Positions 25,449 to 34,386 of a stretch of 64,000 bases of DNA are shown in pieces; the stretch's first letter is position 1, and each line of letters opens with the position of its first letter. The translations under genes were made by a program, and so were the position numbers. A model generated the notes under the pieces. That model saw only the letters and a program-made list of their open reading frames with translations, was not told the DNA's origin and ran no database searches. Source of the stretch: Streptomyces rimosus subsp. rimosus (GTDB taxonomy: Bacteria > Actinomycetota > Actinomycetes > Streptomycetales > Streptomycetaceae); assembly GCF_000720725.1 (NCBI RefSeq), contig NZ_JOCQ01000005.1:1-64000 (forward strand). The letters are read 5' to 3'.

Positions 25449-26078
25449 TCAGTCGATGAGACTGTCGACGGCCGGAACGACGAGACCGAACAGGTCCGTG
25501 ACGGTGGTCAGGGCGGCGGCCTGGAGGGACGCCGCGGACAGGACCGTTCCGTCGGGAGCGGTGAGGGCGCGGGTGGCGGTGGCTTCGGCTACGACGGTGG
25601 GCCGGTAGCCGAGGTTGAAGGCGCCCTGCGCGGTGAAGGCCACGCACATGTGTGTCATGAAACCGGCCAGCACGAGATCCCGGCCGCCACCCGGCGCGGC
25701 GCCGAGGTCGCTCAGGGTCTTCTCCAACTCCGTGGCGTGGAAGGCGTCGGGGAACTGCTTGACCACGACCGGTTCTCCGTCGACCGGGGCGACCGCGTCG
25801 CTGATGGCACCGATGTGGGCACGGATGTCGTACGGCGTGTTCTCGCCGCCGTCGTTGACGACGTGCACCACCGGGATCCCCGCGGCGCGGGCCCGTCGCA
25901 GCAGGTGGGCCGCGGCCGCGAGGGCCGGTCCGGCGCCGTCCAGGGACATGACGCCGGTGCGGTAGGTGTTCTGGAAGTCGATCATGAGCAGGGTGGACCC
26001 GCTCAGCCGAGGCGGCTGGTTGTCGAGCCCGATCACGTCGCGCAGGGAAGTGGAAGGTGACGGGGTGAAACCGGTCAT
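25449..26078 (-). CDS. Isochorismatase-like cysteine hydrolase
   Basis: 209 residues of the isochorismatase-like hydrolase fold with its triad: Asp in TLLMIDFQNTY, Lys in VVVKQFPDAFH and Cys in GFMTHMCVAFTAQGAF. The cysteine shows it belongs to the amidase branch (nicotinamidase-like, carbamoyl hydrolases) rather than true isochorismatase. The substrate is unknown. ATG at 26078 follows AAAGGTTCTCCG. The divergently related GlxA-type regulator gene lies just upstream in the same direction and may control it; such pairing of DJ-1/AraC regulators with isochorismatase-like genes is common. Confidence 0.88.
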   Translation of the reverse strand: MTGFTPSPSTSLRDVIGLDNQPPRLSGSTLLMIDFQNTYRTGVMSLDGAGPALAAAAHLLRRARAAGIPVVHVVNDGGENTPYDIRAHIGAISDAVAPVDGEPVVVKQFPDAFHATELEKTLSDLGAAPGGGRDLVLAGFMTHMCVAFTAQGAFNLGYRPTVVAEATATRALTAPDGTVLSAASLQAAALTTVTDLFGLVVPAVDSLID

Positions 26079-26169
26079 CGGAGAACCTTTCGCAGGGGAG
26101 GGGACAGGGGGTACGGGCGTACGGGCATGGCGGAGCCGCGTAAGCCTTCCTGTCCGCGGGTTGAGGGGC

Positions 26170-26190
26170 TAGTAGGTAGTAGGTAGTAGG
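26170..26190. repeat. Three tandem copies of the 7-mer TAGTAGG
   Basis: Perfect head-to-tail copies at 26170-26176, 26177-26183 and 26184-26190, in the space between the GlxA-type regulator and the hydrolase gene. An 8-bp doublet GTACGGGC also lies about 60 bases away near 26110-26126. Confidence 0.9.
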
Positions 26191-26216
26191 GAGGAACCGG
26201 GTACAGGTACGACGGT

Positions 26217-27209
26217 TCAGGCGGACCGGGCCCGGAAGCGGCGGCGGTATGCACCCGGGGTGGTGGCGAGCTGCCGCCTGAAGGCCCGGTGCAAGGTCTC
26301 CGCCGAGCCGAGTCCGGCCGCGGCCGCGACCTGGTCGAGCGGGCAGTCGGTGGTCTCCAGCAGGCGCCGCGCCAGCTCGACGCGGGCCGCCTCGACGTAG
26401 GCGCCGGGACTGCTGCCGGTCTCCTGTTTGAAGACGCGGGCGAAGTGCCGTTCGCTCAGGCACATACGGGCAGCCAGCGCCGGCGCCGACAAGTCCTCTT
26501 CGAGATGGTCGGCGATCCACAGACGCAGCTCGTCGATGTCCCGGCGCTCGGCGGCCGGGCGGCTGAGCGGTACGGAGAACTGGCTCTGGCCGCCCTGCCG
26601 CTTGAGGTACATCACCAACTGCCGGGCCACCGCCAGGGCCGTCCGCTCGCCCAGGTCCTCGGCCACCAGGGCCAGCGCGAGGTCCAGACAGGCACTGATA
26701 CCGGCCCCGGTCCACAGCCGTCCGCAGCCGGAGCGGACGAAGATCGGGTCCGCGTCGACCGTGACGTCCGGATGGTCGGCGGCGAGCTGCTCGGCGGTCG
26801 ACCAGTGGGTGGTCGCCGTCCTCCCGTCCAGCAGCCCGGCCGCGGCCAGCACATGCGCGCCGACACACACCGAGGCGACCCGCCGCGCGTGCGGAGCCGT
26901 CTCCTTCACCCACGCCACGACATCGGCATCGGTACGGGCGACGGGTCCGTCCTCGGTCATGTCGACCGCGCCCGGCACCACCAGGGTGTCCACCTGCCCG
27001 CGTACGTCCTCGAAGCCCACGTCGGCGAACAGCCGCACCCCCGCCGACGTACGCACCGCGCCGGCGACCGGCCCGGCGAGGCGCACCTGATAGCCGGCCC
27101 GGCCTCCGGTCTCCCGGTTGGCCAGCGCGAAGACCTCGGCCGGGCCGGTGACATCGAGGAGGTCGACATCGGGGAAGACGGCGATGACGACACGGTGTGA
27201 AGCGGGCAT
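26217..27209 (-). CDS. GlxA-type AraC regulator with DJ-1/PfpI domain
   Basis: 330 residues. The N-terminal DJ-1/PfpI domain (about 5-180) has VFPDVDLLDVTGPAEVF and SVCVGAHVLAAAGLLDGR with the nucleophile-elbow Cys. The C-terminal AraC domain (about 225-325) has two helix-turn-helix units (LSAPALAARMCLSERHFARVF and DCPLDQVAAAAGLGSAETLH). Regulators of this type respond to small amides, amines or NAD-related compounds. ATG at 27209 follows GAGGATCAGTGC. The isochorismatase-like gene 138 bases downstream in the same direction is its likely target. Confidence 0.9.
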   Translation of the reverse strand: MPASHRVVIAVFPDVDLLDVTGPAEVFALANRETGGRAGYQVRLAGPVAGAVRTSAGVRLFADVGFEDVRGQVDTLVVPGAVDMTEDGPVARTDADVVAWVKETAPHARRVASVCVGAHVLAAAGLLDGRTATTHWSTAEQLAADHPDVTVDADPIFVRSGCGRLWTGAGISACLDLALALVAEDLGERTALAVARQLVMYLKRQGGQSQFSVPLSRPAAERRDIDELRLWIADHLEEDLSAPALAARMCLSERHFARVFKQETGSSPGAYVEAARVELARRLLETTDCPLDQVAAAAGLGSAETLHRAFRRQLATTPGAYRRRFRARSA

Positions 27210-27373
27210 GCACTGATCCTCACCGCTGCCCAGGGGCGGCCGCAATGACGATCGACTGTCACATTCGGACACGCCGCTCGGCTTGTACGCGCCGCGCGCC
27301 CGGTGCCGCGTAAAGCCGTTGGCCGCCGACTGGGGAACCGGCATAATGCGCAGGTCAGCAGCAGAGAGGATGT

Positions 27374-28429
27374 ATGGCGATATTCGAGTGCGCCGGATGC
27401 GGTGCCGCGCTCAGTGCTCCCCTTTCACAGGCCGCGCTTCCCGCCCATGCCCATCAGCACTGGGGGAATGGAGAACTGCTCCCGGTTCTCATGGAATCAG
27501 GGACCTACGCCGTGGACCCGGAGCCATCCGGACCGCCCTGGCGGCGGTGGGAAGAAGTCGGGGACGAGGCGGCGGCAGTTCGCGGCGTGTTCGCACCGGT
27601 TTACACGCTCTCCTTCGGCTCCCCGGGAGCGATCGCCATCGCGCCGGGTGATGTGCGCGGCACCGTTCTCATCCCGGAAAGGTGCGCCGGCTACTGCTGT
27701 GGGCTGGACGGGAGCGACGGCCCGAATCTGGCCTGTGTCCAGTGCGGTCTGGCAGTGGCGACCCGTATCGACGATTGCTCGCTGTGGCAGGTGGTGTGGT
27801 TCGACCCGGGCGCCGTGAACGGCCTGCCTGCCGACGCGCCCATCGGAGCGACGGCCGACTGGAATACCCAGGGGCGTCCGGCAACGCCGCCGATCGATCC
27901 CTCGGGAGGCTGGAGCGTCCAGTGGGCCGCGGCGGCCGGAGCCGCCCTGGCCCACCTGCTGGCGGTTTCGGACGGTCGGCCCGTGGCTCTGCCCGACGGC
28001 CTCATGGCGGACCTGTTCGGCCGCCCGCTGGACGCATTGCTGCCGTCGGGCGCACCGGCGAGAACAGTGGTCCCGGCCGGCCCGGGCCTCCCCGTCCGAA
28101 ACCCCGGTCACCGCATCTTCCTGGTGCCGCGAAACCCACGGACGGGCGAACCGTGGCAAGCCCCGGGAATTCAGCGGACCGTCCCCCTGCCCTTCGATAT
28201 GTGGCGCTATCTGATTGCCCCTGACGAACGGCTGCTGCTCCCTGTGACAGGAGGTCTGCCCGAGAGTGTCATGAGGGACGATCCCCTGCCGATGCGGCCA
28301 TGGAGACTGTTCCGGCCCGACAGGCGGTTGTTCCTCTCCACGCTGGCACGCATACCGGCGGTCCGGCAGCCGTGGCTGCGGGAGATCTACGACCGGGTGA
28401 ATGACCGTCCGTTCGCTGACTACTTCTGA
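27374..28429 (+). CDS. Cys-rich protein of unknown function
   Basis: 351 residues. The N-terminus has CAGCG (CxxC), and the middle has CAGYCCGLDGSDG, CVQCG and DDC, suggesting one or two zinc sites. The second half is rich in Pro and Trp without clear motifs (ALLPSGAPARTVVPAG, VPRNPRTGEPW, ending DRPFADYF). No signal peptide or membrane segment. I know it only as the kind of conserved hypothetical found in Streptomyces and give no function. ATG at 27374 follows GAGAGGATGT. It is convergent with the GH87 gene 25 bases away. Confidence 0.7.
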   Translation: MAIFECAGCGAALSAPLSQAALPAHAHQHWGNGELLPVLMESGTYAVDPEPSGPPWRRWEEVGDEAAAVRGVFAPVYTLSFGSPGAIAIAPGDVRGTVLIPERCAGYCCGLDGSDGPNLACVQCGLAVATRIDDCSLWQVVWFDPGAVNGLPADAPIGATADWNTQGRPATPPIDPSGGWSVQWAAAAGAALAHLLAVSDGRPVALPDGLMADLFGRPLDALLPSGAPARTVVPAGPGLPVRNPGHRIFLVPRNPRTGEPWQAPGIQRTVPLPFDMWRYLIAPDERLLLPVTGGLPESVMRDDPLPMRPWRLFRPDRRLFLSTLARIPAVRQPWLREIYDRVNDRPFADYF

Positions 28430-28454
28430 CCAACCCGGCCACGAACTCCCTCCC

Positions 28455-30929
28455 TCACCCCACGCTGATCTGAAATGTGGACGTCACGTTACGGATGTTC
28501 TCCGCGTTGTCCCGCAGGGTCAGCCTGTGGAAGGTCGCCTTGCCCGCGGCCGGTCCCTGGCCCGGTACGGGCATCTCGTTGGCCCAGATGCCGAAGCCGG
28601 ATGTACTGGTGTACTCGTCGCCGCTCTTCTTCGCACCGGTGACGGTCACGTCCGTGAGTTCCGTGTCCTCGATCCGGTTCTGGGGCTGCTGGCCGACGTA
28701 GTTGGTCTGGAACATGATGCCGTGGTACGTCGGGTCGGTGATCTGTGCGCCGTTGACCCGGATGGCCCGGAAGGGCTTGGACGCGGAGAAGAGCCACATT
28801 CCCGGGAAGGTCTGGCCGTTCCAGAAATGGCCGCCCGCCCGCTCGATGCGGAGGTTCTCGAATGTCGTCCGACCGGGGCCGAAGCCGTTCATGGGGAAGC
28901 CGAAGTCCAGGGAGGAGACGGTGACTCCGGAATAGGCCAAGGTGTCCGCGATGTGGATGTTCCGGAAGGTGTTCAGCTGGCCGCCGTAGACGGCCAGGCC
29001 CGCGGCCCGCCAGGTGAGTTTGGCGGTGAGGTTTTCGTAGACGTTGTTCCGCTGGTCGCCGCCGCCCGCGTCGAGCGCGGAGAACAGGGCGAACGAGTCG
29101 TCGCCGGTGGACCGGGCCTCGTTGTCGGTCACCAGGTTGTCGGTCGAGCCGTTGGTCATGTTCAGACCGTCGGCGAAGGTGTCGCGGATACGGTTGTTCC
29201 TGAGCGTCATCCGGTCGGTGTTGGCGCCCCAGTAGAGGCAGACCATGTGCTCGGTCCAGATGTTGTCGATGGTGATGCCGGAGACGTTCTGGAAGTCGAA
29301 GACCTTTCCGGGGCCGTCGATGCGCGAGGTGTAGTTGCCGAAATAGGCGAAGCCGGAGAACGTCGAGCCGTTGGCGCCGTTGTCCGCGCGGAATCCCACA
29401 TCGGTGTTCTGCTGGCCGGCGGGGGCGTGGAAGCGGGTGAACCACGGTCCGGCGCCGATCACCTTCACCGGCTTGAGATAGACCTGGAATTTGCCGGAGG
29501 TCTCGTAGTCGCCCGGGGGAAGATAGACGCCCCGGATCTTCCCTGTGGTGTCCATGCGGGCTCTGTCCAGGGCGTTCTGCACGTCCTGGTGACCGAACCC
29601 GGCCGGCTGCACGAACGCCTGCGGGTCCGGGTTGGGCGCCGCGGAGACTTTCTCGAAGTCGACGAAGTCGACGGCGTAGGAGGAGGTGTTGTCGGCGTCC
29701 TTCTGGAGCCGGACTCTGCTGCCCGCCGGTACGGTGCGGCCGAGGTCGAGGTGCGCCTCGTCGTAGATGTGCCGGGCCGGCCCCGCGCCCGGATCGTTCA
29801 CCGGGGACGCCTCGGGGCCGTACAGCCAGGCGTACTTGGACGTCAGGCCGAGCGGCTTGGCCTTCACGCCGTCCACGTAGACGCCCAGGGTCGCGTTCGT
29901 TCCGCCGCCGCCCGGGGCGTCCGGAATGGAGAAGCGGGTGACCAGGGTGTTGGTCGCCACCGGAGCGGTGAATTCCACGTACTGGCCGGTCTGCTTCAGC
30001 GTCACGGCCTTGCGGCCCGATGCCTCGCCTGCAAGATCACCGACCTTGCGATTGGGCCCGACCACCTGGGCGCCCCCGCCGACGGTGCCGGCCTCCGCCT
30101 CGATGGTGGTGTACGGCATGGTGGCGCCGGCGGCGGGCCTGGCGCGCCGGGGCGTGGGCCGGGGCTTGCCTGCCGGTGGAGTGAACGCGGCGCGCGAGGA
30201 GCCTTTGCCCGCGGGGACGGTCCGGGTGACCGTACGGCTGTCCGGGGACTGGTTGCCCGCCGCGTCCCGGGCCCGCACGGTGTAGACGGTCTTCCGCGCG
30301 GTGCCGCCGGGGGCTGTGGTGTCCTGCCAGCGCGTCGCCGTCGCGGGCAGCCCGGCGCGCAGCCGGCCGTCGGCGTAGATGTCGTACCCGGAGGCCCCGG
30401 TAGTGCGCTCCCAGCTCAACGTCGTGCCGGTCAGGCGAATGCCGAGTGGTGCTGACGGCGGTGTGATGTCGCCCGATGCCGCGCCGTACAGCGTGAGTTC
30501 GCCTACCCGGTGTGCGCCGACGATCCGGACGTAACGTACGGCGGCGCCGCCCAGGCGCAGTGTGACCTCACCCCTGCGGGCCTGTGCGTCGGACAGGTCC
30601 ACGAAGTCGCGGCCGTTGACGGAACCCTGGAGTTGGACCCGCTGGGCCTCGCCGGGCAGTGCGAGCTCGACCCGGTCCAGACGGCGGGTCGCGCCGAGAT
30701 CGGCCCGTATCCAGCGGGAAGCACTGCCCTTCGCGTACGAGCTCGGGTCCCCGTCGTGCGCGCGGGCGGCCCCGTCGCCGCTGAAGGTGGCCGGGAGAGG
30801 GGCAGCCCTTCCACTGTCCGTCGGTGTTCCGGCGGAGGCCGTCTGCCAGCTGCCCAGCATCAGCCCGGTGCCGAGCACGGCAGCCAGTACGGATCGCCTG
30901 CGTCGTCCGGTGCGTGTAGTAGTGCCCAT
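28455..30929 (-). CDS. Secreted GH87-type alpha-1,3-glucanase (mycodextranase-like)
   Basis: 824 residues with a signal peptide (RRRRSVLAAVLGTGLMLGSW). A discoidin/F5-8C-type domain (about 35-150), an FN3-like domain (about 157-242) and a CBM6/35-like domain (about 272-430) precede a right-handed beta-helix (about 440-824). In the helix, FADGLNM and STGDDSFALF give Asp587, Asp610 and Asp611. The 23/24-residue spacing is that of the catalytic aspartates in GH87 alpha-1,3-glucanases, as I know the family. Target would be fungal wall or bacterial alpha-1,3-glucan. It follows a broken GH13 gene by 39 bases in the same direction. Confidence 0.82.
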   Translation of the reverse strand: MGTTTRTGRRRRSVLAAVLGTGLMLGSWQTASAGTPTDSGRAAPLPATFSGDGAARAHDGDPSSYAKGSASRWIRADLGATRRLDRVELALPGEAQRVQLQGSVNGRDFVDLSDAQARRGEVTLRLGGAAVRYVRIVGAHRVGELTLYGAASGDITPPSAPLGIRLTGTTLSWERTTGASGYDIYADGRLRAGLPATATRWQDTTAPGGTARKTVYTVRARDAAGNQSPDSRTVTRTVPAGKGSSRAAFTPPAGKPRPTPRRARPAAGATMPYTTIEAEAGTVGGGAQVVGPNRKVGDLAGEASGRKAVTLKQTGQYVEFTAPVATNTLVTRFSIPDAPGGGGTNATLGVYVDGVKAKPLGLTSKYAWLYGPEASPVNDPGAGPARHIYDEAHLDLGRTVPAGSRVRLQKDADNTSSYAVDFVDFEKVSAAPNPDPQAFVQPAGFGHQDVQNALDRARMDTTGKIRGVYLPPGDYETSGKFQVYLKPVKVIGAGPWFTRFHAPAGQQNTDVGFRADNGANGSTFSGFAYFGNYTSRIDGPGKVFDFQNVSGITIDNIWTEHMVCLYWGANTDRMTLRNNRIRDTFADGLNMTNGSTDNLVTDNEARSTGDDSFALFSALDAGGGDQRNNVYENLTAKLTWRAAGLAVYGGQLNTFRNIHIADTLAYSGVTVSSLDFGFPMNGFGPGRTTFENLRIERAGGHFWNGQTFPGMWLFSASKPFRAIRVNGAQITDPTYHGIMFQTNYVGQQPQNRIEDTELTDVTVTGAKKSGDEYTSTSGFGIWANEMPVPGQGPAAGKATFHRLTLRDNAENIRNVTSTFQISVG

Positions 30930-30968
30930 GACATTCCCTTCCGTGGGGTGGGCGGCGGTCGTGCCGGG

Positions 30969-31714
30969 TCAGGCCCGAAGCCAGACCGCCGCGTCCTGTG
31001 GCAGCGCGCCTCCTGGCGCCAGGGGGCCGCTTGCGAGGAGGAGTTCACGGTGCTCGGGCAGTTCCATGTCGCGTGAGCCGAAGTTGACCACGCACAGCGC
31101 GCGGCTGCCGTCGCGACCGGGCAGGGCAAGGGTGAGCAGCGCGGCGGCGCGCGCCCGGCGAGTGCCCAGGGCGAGGTCGGTGGGCACGCCGAAACGTTTG
31201 CGTGTGAAGGCGAATCCGGTGTTTTCGGCCCGCCCGTAGCGGGTGACCGTACGGGGCACGTCATGGTTGGCCAGAACCCGGGTGGCGGGAGCGCCGACAG
31301 GGGCGTGCGCGGCCAGCGTCAGGTCGATGGCCGCGGGCAGCTCGGCCGCGTCCCAGGGGCGGGCCGGGAAGTCGAAGTCGAAGGCGGTGTGCAGCTCGTC
31401 GGGGCGCAGGTAGCGGGCGAAGCGCTCGGCGTCCGGCAGCCAGAGTGGTTCGGCACGATGTCCACGATGGTACGCAACCCCAGCTCGCGCGCCTCGGCGA
31501 GCAGCGCCTCGGCCTCGGCCAGGGTGCGGAAGGCCGGATCCACCGTGCGGTAGTCGGCGACGTCGTAACCGCCGTCGGCGAGCGGCGAGAGGTGCCAGAG
31601 GGTGAACCGCAGGGCGCCCACGCCGAGCTGCGCCAGGTACGGCAGCCGGGCGCGGGCCGCGGCCAGGTCCCCGGTTCCGTCGCCGTTCGCGTCGGCGAAT
31701 GAGCGGACGTACAT
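30969..31714 (-). pseudogene. Deleted GH13 alpha-glucosidase remnant
   Basis: The minus-strand frame from 31714 reads YVRSFADANGDGTGDL through TIVDIVPNHS, a clear GH13 N-terminal barrel with region I. At about 31440-31447 the match jumps to another frame (LPDAERFARYLRPDEL, then LANHDVPRT, region IV). The barrel part with the catalytic Asp and Glu is missing. A second junction near 31115 joins LTLALPG to RALCVVNFGS, removing another block before the C-terminal domain. The usual start of the family (QVY before VRSF) is also absent. Three lesions make it non-functional. It probably once worked with the adjacent GH87 enzyme in alpha-glucan use. Confidence 0.85.
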
Positions 31715-31857
31715 CCGTTTGCGTAACGTGCGTGCCTGCGTGGGTGCCCACCGGATCGGGCCGGGGGCGCACTCGACCGGACGCCTGGGCAGCCGTCACG
31801 TCACCGACGGCTGCCCCGAGCGGTTCGCTCAACAAAACCAGCGGACCGGAAGCCGGC

Positions 31858-32274
31858 TCAGCGGACGAACTTCCAGGTCACCCGCTCGACCATGTCGGTG
31901 CCCGCCGGCACCAGCTTGCGGAAGGCCGCCTGGCTGAGGTCTATGTGGGTCGAGGCACAGGAGGGACACTTGTCCCTGACCGGCACGGTGATGGTCCTGC
32001 CGTTGTACGAGACCTGTACCTTGACGCCCGCGCACAGCGGGTCGTTGTTCGGGTTGGGCGAGGTCCACCAGGCGGCGGAGACGGCGACCAGGTCCTGCGA
32101 GGTGGCGTCGATCGGCGTGCCGCAGGCGCCGTAACCCCGGTCGTTGTAGTAGGTCATCTTGCCGTTCATGGTCTGGCCGATGGGTACGGCCTGAGCCGTA
32201 CCCGTACCGAGGGTGATGCCGGTGGCGGCGATCACGCCGCAGACCAGCGTTCTCCAGCGTCGGGAAGTGCGCAT
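31858..32274 (-). CDS. Secreted double-psi beta-barrel protein (expansin/papain-inhibitor-like)
   Basis: 138 residues with a signal peptide ending TGTAQA. The mature part is a single RlpA/expansin-like double-psi barrel: MTYYNDRGYGACGTPIDA, LVAVSAAWW, GRTITVPVRDKCPSCAS and HIDLSQAAFRKL, with four to six cysteines. Streptomyces papain inhibitor has this fold, and expansin-like proteins loosen plant walls, so either role is possible. ATG at 32274 follows GAGGAG. A perfect LacI-type palindrome lies about 90 bases upstream and suggests control by a sugar-responsive repressor. Confidence 0.85.
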   Translation of the reverse strand: MRTSRRWRTLVCGVIAATGITLGTGTAQAVPIGQTMNGKMTYYNDRGYGACGTPIDATSQDLVAVSAAWWTSPNPNNDPLCAGVKVQVSYNGRTITVPVRDKCPSCASTHIDLSQAAFRKLVPAGTDMVERVTWKFVR

Positions 32275-32693
32275 GGTGTCTCCTCGTCCGAGTGCGTCCG
32301 GGGGTGCCGGGGTCGGCGCGCGCCCGGCACACCGGGCGCGGACTTGAGGTAAGGCCAATCTGAGAGCGCTCTCAGAAACATGAGTGCCACGGACCGCGTT
32401 CGCCTCACAACCCCCTTTGGGGGCAACTGTCCTGAAATCGCGGGCATATTCGGCCAGTCTGGCCCGGAATCGCGGACCGGATGGCCGAATTCCGTGGGAG
32501 CGGCGCGACGGCGCGGCACGCTGCCTTGACTGCCGCTCAGGCGGGCCGCGGTTCCGGTTCGCACACGGCCTGCAACGCCGTACGCGCCTGGGCGCGCAGC
32601 CGGATGTGGGTGAGGCCGCCGCCGTAGCTGCCGGTCATGGGCGGCCGTCTCGTGTGAGATGTCCGTGGCGCGGTTTCCGCAGGCGCGATGACG
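32275..32693. other. 419-bp intergenic region with LacI-type box
   Basis: It holds the regulatory region of the double-psi-barrel gene, including the palindrome at 32360-32375. The rest, toward the TetR gene end, shows no convincing coding sequence or hairpin. Confidence 0.6.
32360..32375. promoter_or_regulatory. Perfect 16-bp LacI-type operator CTGAGAGCGCTCTCAG
   Basis: The sequence closely resembles the CebR/CelR box TGGGAGCGCTCCCA known for cellulose-utilisation genes in Streptomyces and Thermobifida, with A/T in place of the third G/C pair. It lies upstream of the secreted double-psi-barrel gene. Confidence 0.75.
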
Positions 32694-33293
32694 CTACGCC
32701 TTCGCCACCGAACCCCGCAGGAACTCGATTGCCTGGTCCAGGGCAGCCTCCAAGTGCTCCAGGCTGCCCGTCGTGATGTGGATCAGCACTCCTCCCTGAA
32801 TGCCGGCCAACAGGGCCTGAGCGCTGCGTTCGGCGTCCAGGCCCGTAGCGATCTCGCCCTGGCTCTGCATGCTGCGGATGCCCGCGGCCAATTCCCCCTG
32901 CCATTGGGCGAGGAGTTCCGCCGCCACGGCCCGGGCGCCTTCCGTGGTCGGTTTGAGTTGCCCCATAACCGCGTTGAGCGGGCAGTTGGGCCCCTGTTTC
33001 CGATAGCGGTCGACCACTTTGTCACGCCAGCTCTGCCAGGCGGGCCAGGAATTCAGCGCTCCCAGTTCCGGCTGCTGGTCACTGATCACCCCGGCGGCCT
33101 CGTGCCGCGCCACGGCGAGCAGCAGCTCGTCCTTTCCGTCGGGGAAGTAGTGGAACAGCTGGCTCTTGCTCGTCGCGGTACGTTGCATGACGGCGTCGAG
33201 CGTGACGGAGAAGATCCCCTGCCGGCGGATCTCGGCTGCCGCACCCTCGACGATGCGTTGCCTGGTGGCATTTCCCTTGCGTGTCAACGGCAT
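32694..33293 (-). CDS. TetR family regulator
   Basis: 199 residues with the DNA-binding domain at the N-terminus (TRQRIVEGAAAEIRRQGIFS, TSKSQLFHYFPDGKDELLLA) and a C-terminal domain with GPNCPLNAVMGQL, the type found in TetR_C_6-like regulators of oxidoreductases. I used the ATG at 33293; the GTG at 33308 (VSEHR) is a close alternative. It lies 37 bases downstream of the quinone-oxidoreductase gene in one operon. A palindrome around that operon's promoter is its probable binding site. Confidence 0.86.
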   Translation of the reverse strand: MPLTRKGNATRQRIVEGAAAEIRRQGIFSVTLDAVMQRTATSKSQLFHYFPDGKDELLLAVARHEAAGVISDQQPELGALNSWPAWQSWRDKVVDRYRKQGPNCPLNAVMGQLKPTTEGARAVAAELLAQWQGELAAGIRSMQSQGEIATGLDAERSAQALLAGIQGGVLIHITTGSLEHLEAALDQAIEFLRGSVAKA

Positions 33294-33330
33294 CCGGTGC
33301 TCACTCACCTCTCTCGGATCGGTGACCTGA

Positions 33331-34293
33331 TCAGGGCACGAGCAGGAGTTTGCCGGTGGTCCTGCGGGATTCGAGATCGGTGTGGGCCTGTGCGGCGTCC
33401 GACAGGGCGTAGCGCCCACCGATGTGCGGGGTCACCTGCCCCTTGCGGATCATGTCGAAGACCTCACCGCTGCGTTCGACCAGGGCTTCGCGTGTGGGCA
33501 CGTGGTGGTGGACCACGGGATACGTCAGAAGGATGCTGTTGGGCAGGTCGGTCGGGGTGAGGGACGGGACACCCATGAACGGGCCGTAGTAGGCGTGCAC
33601 GCCGTGCGGGCGCAGCGCCAGTTGCGAGGAACGGAAGGTCGCGGCGCCGCCCCCGTCGTACACCACATGGGCACCCTCGCCGCCGGTCAGTTCCCTGACC
33701 TTCTCCTCGAATCCGCCTCCGCTGGAAACGAGAACGTGATCCGCTCCGGCCTCCCGGGCCGACGCGGCCTTCTCCTCCCGGGACACGAGTCCGATCACAC
33801 GGCCGCCACGGGCTTTGATCATCTGCGTCAGCAGCAGGCCGACACCGCCGGCGGCGGCATGCACGACAGCGGTGGCGCCCGGCCTGACGGCATACGTCTC
33901 GGTGGTGAAGTGATTGGCCGTCAGGCCCTGCATCAGCACCGCGGCCGCGGTCTCGTCGGACACCTCGTCCGGAACCTTGACCAGCGACGACGCGGGAATG
34001 GCGAGCAATTCGGCGTAACTGCCGATGTGGTAGAACCAGGCCACGCGATCGCCCACGGCGAAGTCCTGGACGTCATCACCGAGGGCGGTCACATATCCCA
34101 TTCCCTCGACCCCGAGAATCGTGGGAGCGGTCCAGCCGGGGCCGCCGACCGTCCGGGCTCCCACGTCCATGAAGTTCACGCCCGCGACGGCGAGTCGTAC
34201 CAGTACTTCGCCCTTTCCGGGTGTCGGGTCGGGTAATTCGGTCCACCGCATGACCTCGGGTCCGCCGTGCCGGCCGATGAATATTGCGCGCAT
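33331..34293 (-). CDS. Zinc-less quinone oxidoreductase (MDR family)
   Basis: 320 residues of the NADPH:quinone reductase branch of medium-chain dehydrogenases: N-terminal MRAIFIGRHGGPEVMRW, GVNFMDV, GVEGMGYVTALGDDV and the nucleotide site AAAGGVGLLLTQM. No zinc-binding cysteines are present. It likely reduces quinones or alpha,beta-unsaturated carbonyls. ATG at 34293 follows AAAGGAACG. A promoter with a palindrome lies upstream, and a TetR gene follows in the same operon, a standard detoxification pair. Confidence 0.9.
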   Translation of the reverse strand: MRAIFIGRHGGPEVMRWTELPDPTPGKGEVLVRLAVAGVNFMDVGARTVGGPGWTAPTILGVEGMGYVTALGDDVQDFAVGDRVAWFYHIGSYAELLAIPASSLVKVPDEVSDETAAAVLMQGLTANHFTTETYAVRPGATAVVHAAAGGVGLLLTQMIKARGGRVIGLVSREEKAASAREAGADHVLVSSGGGFEEKVRELTGGEGAHVVYDGGGAATFRSSQLALRPHGVHAYYGPFMGVPSLTPTDLPNSILLTYPVVHHHVPTREALVERSGEVFDMIRKGQVTPHIGGRYALSDAAQAHTDLESRRTTGKLLLVP

Positions 34294-34346
34294 GAAGCGT
34301 TCCTTTCCGAAGGGTTGGCCGGGCGCTGCGAGCCTCGGCTGCAAGC

Positions 34347-34385
34347 AGCGTATGGAGGCAAAAATGGACCCGCAAGTCCAGTTTT
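34347..34385 (-). promoter_or_regulatory. Promoter and palindrome of the quinone-oxidoreductase operon
   Basis: On the minus strand TTGCGG (34375-34370) and TACGCT (34352-34347) are 17 bases apart. The -35 box sits in the centre of an inverted repeat with arms AAAATGGAC (34361-34369) and GTCCAGTTTT (34376-34385), so a bound repressor would block transcription. The TetR protein of the same operon is the likely binder. Confidence 0.7.
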
Positions 34386-34386
34386 G

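Noticed and set aside
30969..31835. Intact GH13-type enzyme in a single frame
   Set aside because: The longer frame joins unrelated Arg-rich N-terminal sequence to the GH13 C-terminal half; the true N-terminal half is in another frame and the catalytic centre is missing.
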